DNA of 64,000 nucleotides from NCBI RefSeq assembly GCF_965229915.1, contig NZ_CBDDJZ010000002.1:310001-374000 (forward strand), written 5' to 3'. The notes below the pieces were generated by a model. It did no database searches, was not told the DNA's origin, and saw nothing but the letters and a program-made list of their open reading frames with translations. Positions 63,801-64,000 of this stretch are shown one piece after another. The DNA comes from Marinoscillum sp965229915 (lineage in GTDB: Bacteria > Bacteroidota > Bacteroidia > Cytophagales > Cyclobacteriaceae). Each line of letters opens with the position of its first letter. The stretch's first letter is position 1. A program made the position numbers and the translations under genes.

Positions 63801-64000
63801 AGGCTGATGATCTACCGTGGAATAAAAGGCGATTTGAAATCGATTATACGGAATCGTGAAATCGAAGTGTTGTGCTCGCTGGGGCTCAGGTGAAGAATAC
63901 ACCAAACCGTCAATCTGACCAGTTTTGGCTTGATCAACTATGTCGCTCCACACACCGGACTCCAGGCGAAATTCTATCCCAGTGACTTTGGTCAGTTCAT
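60837..64000 (-). CDS. SBP-PAS sensor histidine kinase, N-terminus outside the window
   Basis: Partial: the frame is open to the window edge (a GTG lies at 63951-63953, but the coding upstream continues with family-like residues ELTKVTGIEF). Visible order: one and a half to two extracytoplasmic SBP_bac_3-type solute-binding domains (~first 405 residues of the visible part), a TM helix (IALVSGVLLVILLGWIFSL), three PAS domains, then a HisKA_3 dimerisation domain (AHELHDGIQQKIATVNM) and HATPase_c (DDGSGFDARDNDAAGFGLSSI). A transmembrane sensor of periplasmic ligands, NarL-type. It overlaps the regulator gene by 14 bases. Confidence 0.92.
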   Translation of the reverse strand, partial: ELTKVTGIEFRLESGVWSDIVDQAKTGQIDGLVYSSPEPQRAQHFDFTIPYNRFQIAFYSTVDHQPVNDTSELFGKRVGVQASDQFLNNYLDGIPQIEKKVYPSRTELIEATLSGEVEYFISALDMNYYLWKNSFPGIKLIYLPAGKGFDLVYSIKKTDDPVVSILNKGIEAISPARKSELINNWLRIDQVYKPILNDAESRFISRFSSINLITIEHWMPIVSVSNGRMEGFVADYLELINSNLELTFEIIGTGDSTVINEYASQPNSIFIYPDFERKKPDYYYTDPFLTIPYGLAMRRGSPFFSEIKSLGTIEVGVVEYNPHYEEIAKRYPNLLLVPLPSSANGLDRVLAGELDGYLGSISTLNYHIQSQGYSDLFIASLTDFATELHVSSPNPMMTAIFQKAINSVAEVEKQTLIKRWYGSNMIETIDRKLAYQIALVSGVLLVILLGWIFSLRRMIRKRRVMQNLIQQNQANLLALVENTDAMIYSLDIDLCLRAKNSSLEEFMKNYSDQPIRIGMSLLEFFPDPERGKWQQRYLRALEGEKYSVQDTYNFEGSIGTYVTSFNPIIIDGVVTGISIISEDVTELVKVNQYMISLMDTAYDHIFIKDLDQKYVIASQSLADLNGFNSWRDMVGKSEAEINEFNARQVADDELRVLEEGLHAINKEHQFMDREGAIRWIQATTEPIYDHDGEIVGLSGVSRDITRRREAERQQKILISSIENSSDFISFMDEEYKFIYINRFGVERLGFEDYDHVHIEEILDPVTYKIVQNGMKKYALQGKIWEAEFDVLHWKTGEAIPMDHQIFPIYDDQEGFICFANVARDLTERNKLQEQVLKSKLNEELMSATLKAEDKERFRIAHELHDGIQQKIATVNMYLQSLEDTSTENHRILTNSIQKLNEAISEIRNMSHSLIPRALRNSGLSATLNDEVEQLNNSSGLTAEFHDNIKSRRYHQDIELNLYRIFQEATANIYKHSGAKHVLVQLMESENRLSLMIEDDGSGFDARDNDAAGFGLSSIKNRASVINAHVEIDSVPGEGTSILVELEPDTYEGE

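Noticed and set aside
1..64000. tRNA, rRNA or CRISPR
   Set aside because: No cloverleaf-like gene, rRNA segment or regularly spaced repeats were recognised by reading; a covariance search was not possible.

Overview
The window looks like chromosomal DNA of a Bacteroidota bacterium, most likely a marine or soil Cytophagales-type organism. Evidence: a TonB receptor with STN and carboxypeptidase-regulatory domains paired with a DUF4249 lipoprotein, many lipoproteins with Bacteroidota lipoboxes, an AraC regulator with a multi-TM N-terminus, two-component propeller proteins, and promoters of the Bacteroidota type (-7 TAnnTTTG, -33 TTG). Shine-Dalgarno sequences are inconspicuous. I see no rRNA, tRNA, CRISPR array, prophage or intact insertion sequence. 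Most of the window is ordinary core and accessory metabolism; the least explained parts are the 45.6-55.1 kb and 58.7-60.1 kb regions.

Layout. 0-8.6 kb (minus): a PAS-rich histidine kinase and receiver-only regulator, then a TonB receptor / DUF4249 / MG2-plug operon. 8.7-17.7 kb (minus): an adaptive-response DNA repair set (AraC-MGMT, separate Ada-type metal-binding protein, AlkB) downstream of an MtfA peptidase, a quinone oxidoreductase, a lipoprotein and a frameshifted DUF6159 gene; upstream of these lies an ArsR-controlled operon (ArsR, SRPBCC, DoxX, two YdeI paralogs, lipoprotein) with two matching operators on its promoter. 17.8-27.2 kb: GH3 beta-glucosidase, a PQQ dehydrogenase with built-in cytochrome c, an FtsX-type permease and a GH13 alpha-glucosidase lipoprotein. 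27.4-45.5 kb: housekeeping and accessory genes (HrpB, amidohydrolase, Na+/H+ antiporter, esterase, TruA, M13 peptidase, FloA, J-protein, M24 peptidase, AraC regulator, ABC-F protein), with a frameshifted lipoprotein at 33.3-34.0 kb and a composite inverted repeat at 36.35-36.51 kb.

45.6-49.5 kb holds a very large sensor gene that joins a two-component-type propeller and Y_Y_Y head to a chemoreceptor (MCP) output, split by one in-frame TGA. 50.2-55.1 kb (minus) is a tight five-gene operon of exported or envelope proteins without clear homologs of known function: a lipoprotein, two or three small NTF2-like candidates, a modular leucine-rich-repeat protein and a membrane-anchored coiled coil. 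55.3-58.6 kb is a sugar phosphorylase with its sodium symporter. 58.7-64.0 kb has a small nuclease-fold candidate, two tandem degenerate receiver-like proteins, and a NarL-type regulator with a partial SBP-PAS histidine kinase that runs off the window.

Three genes in 64 kb are interrupted (two apparent one-base losses, one in-frame stop). Whether these are real pseudogenes or base-calling errors cannot be decided from the sequence alone.
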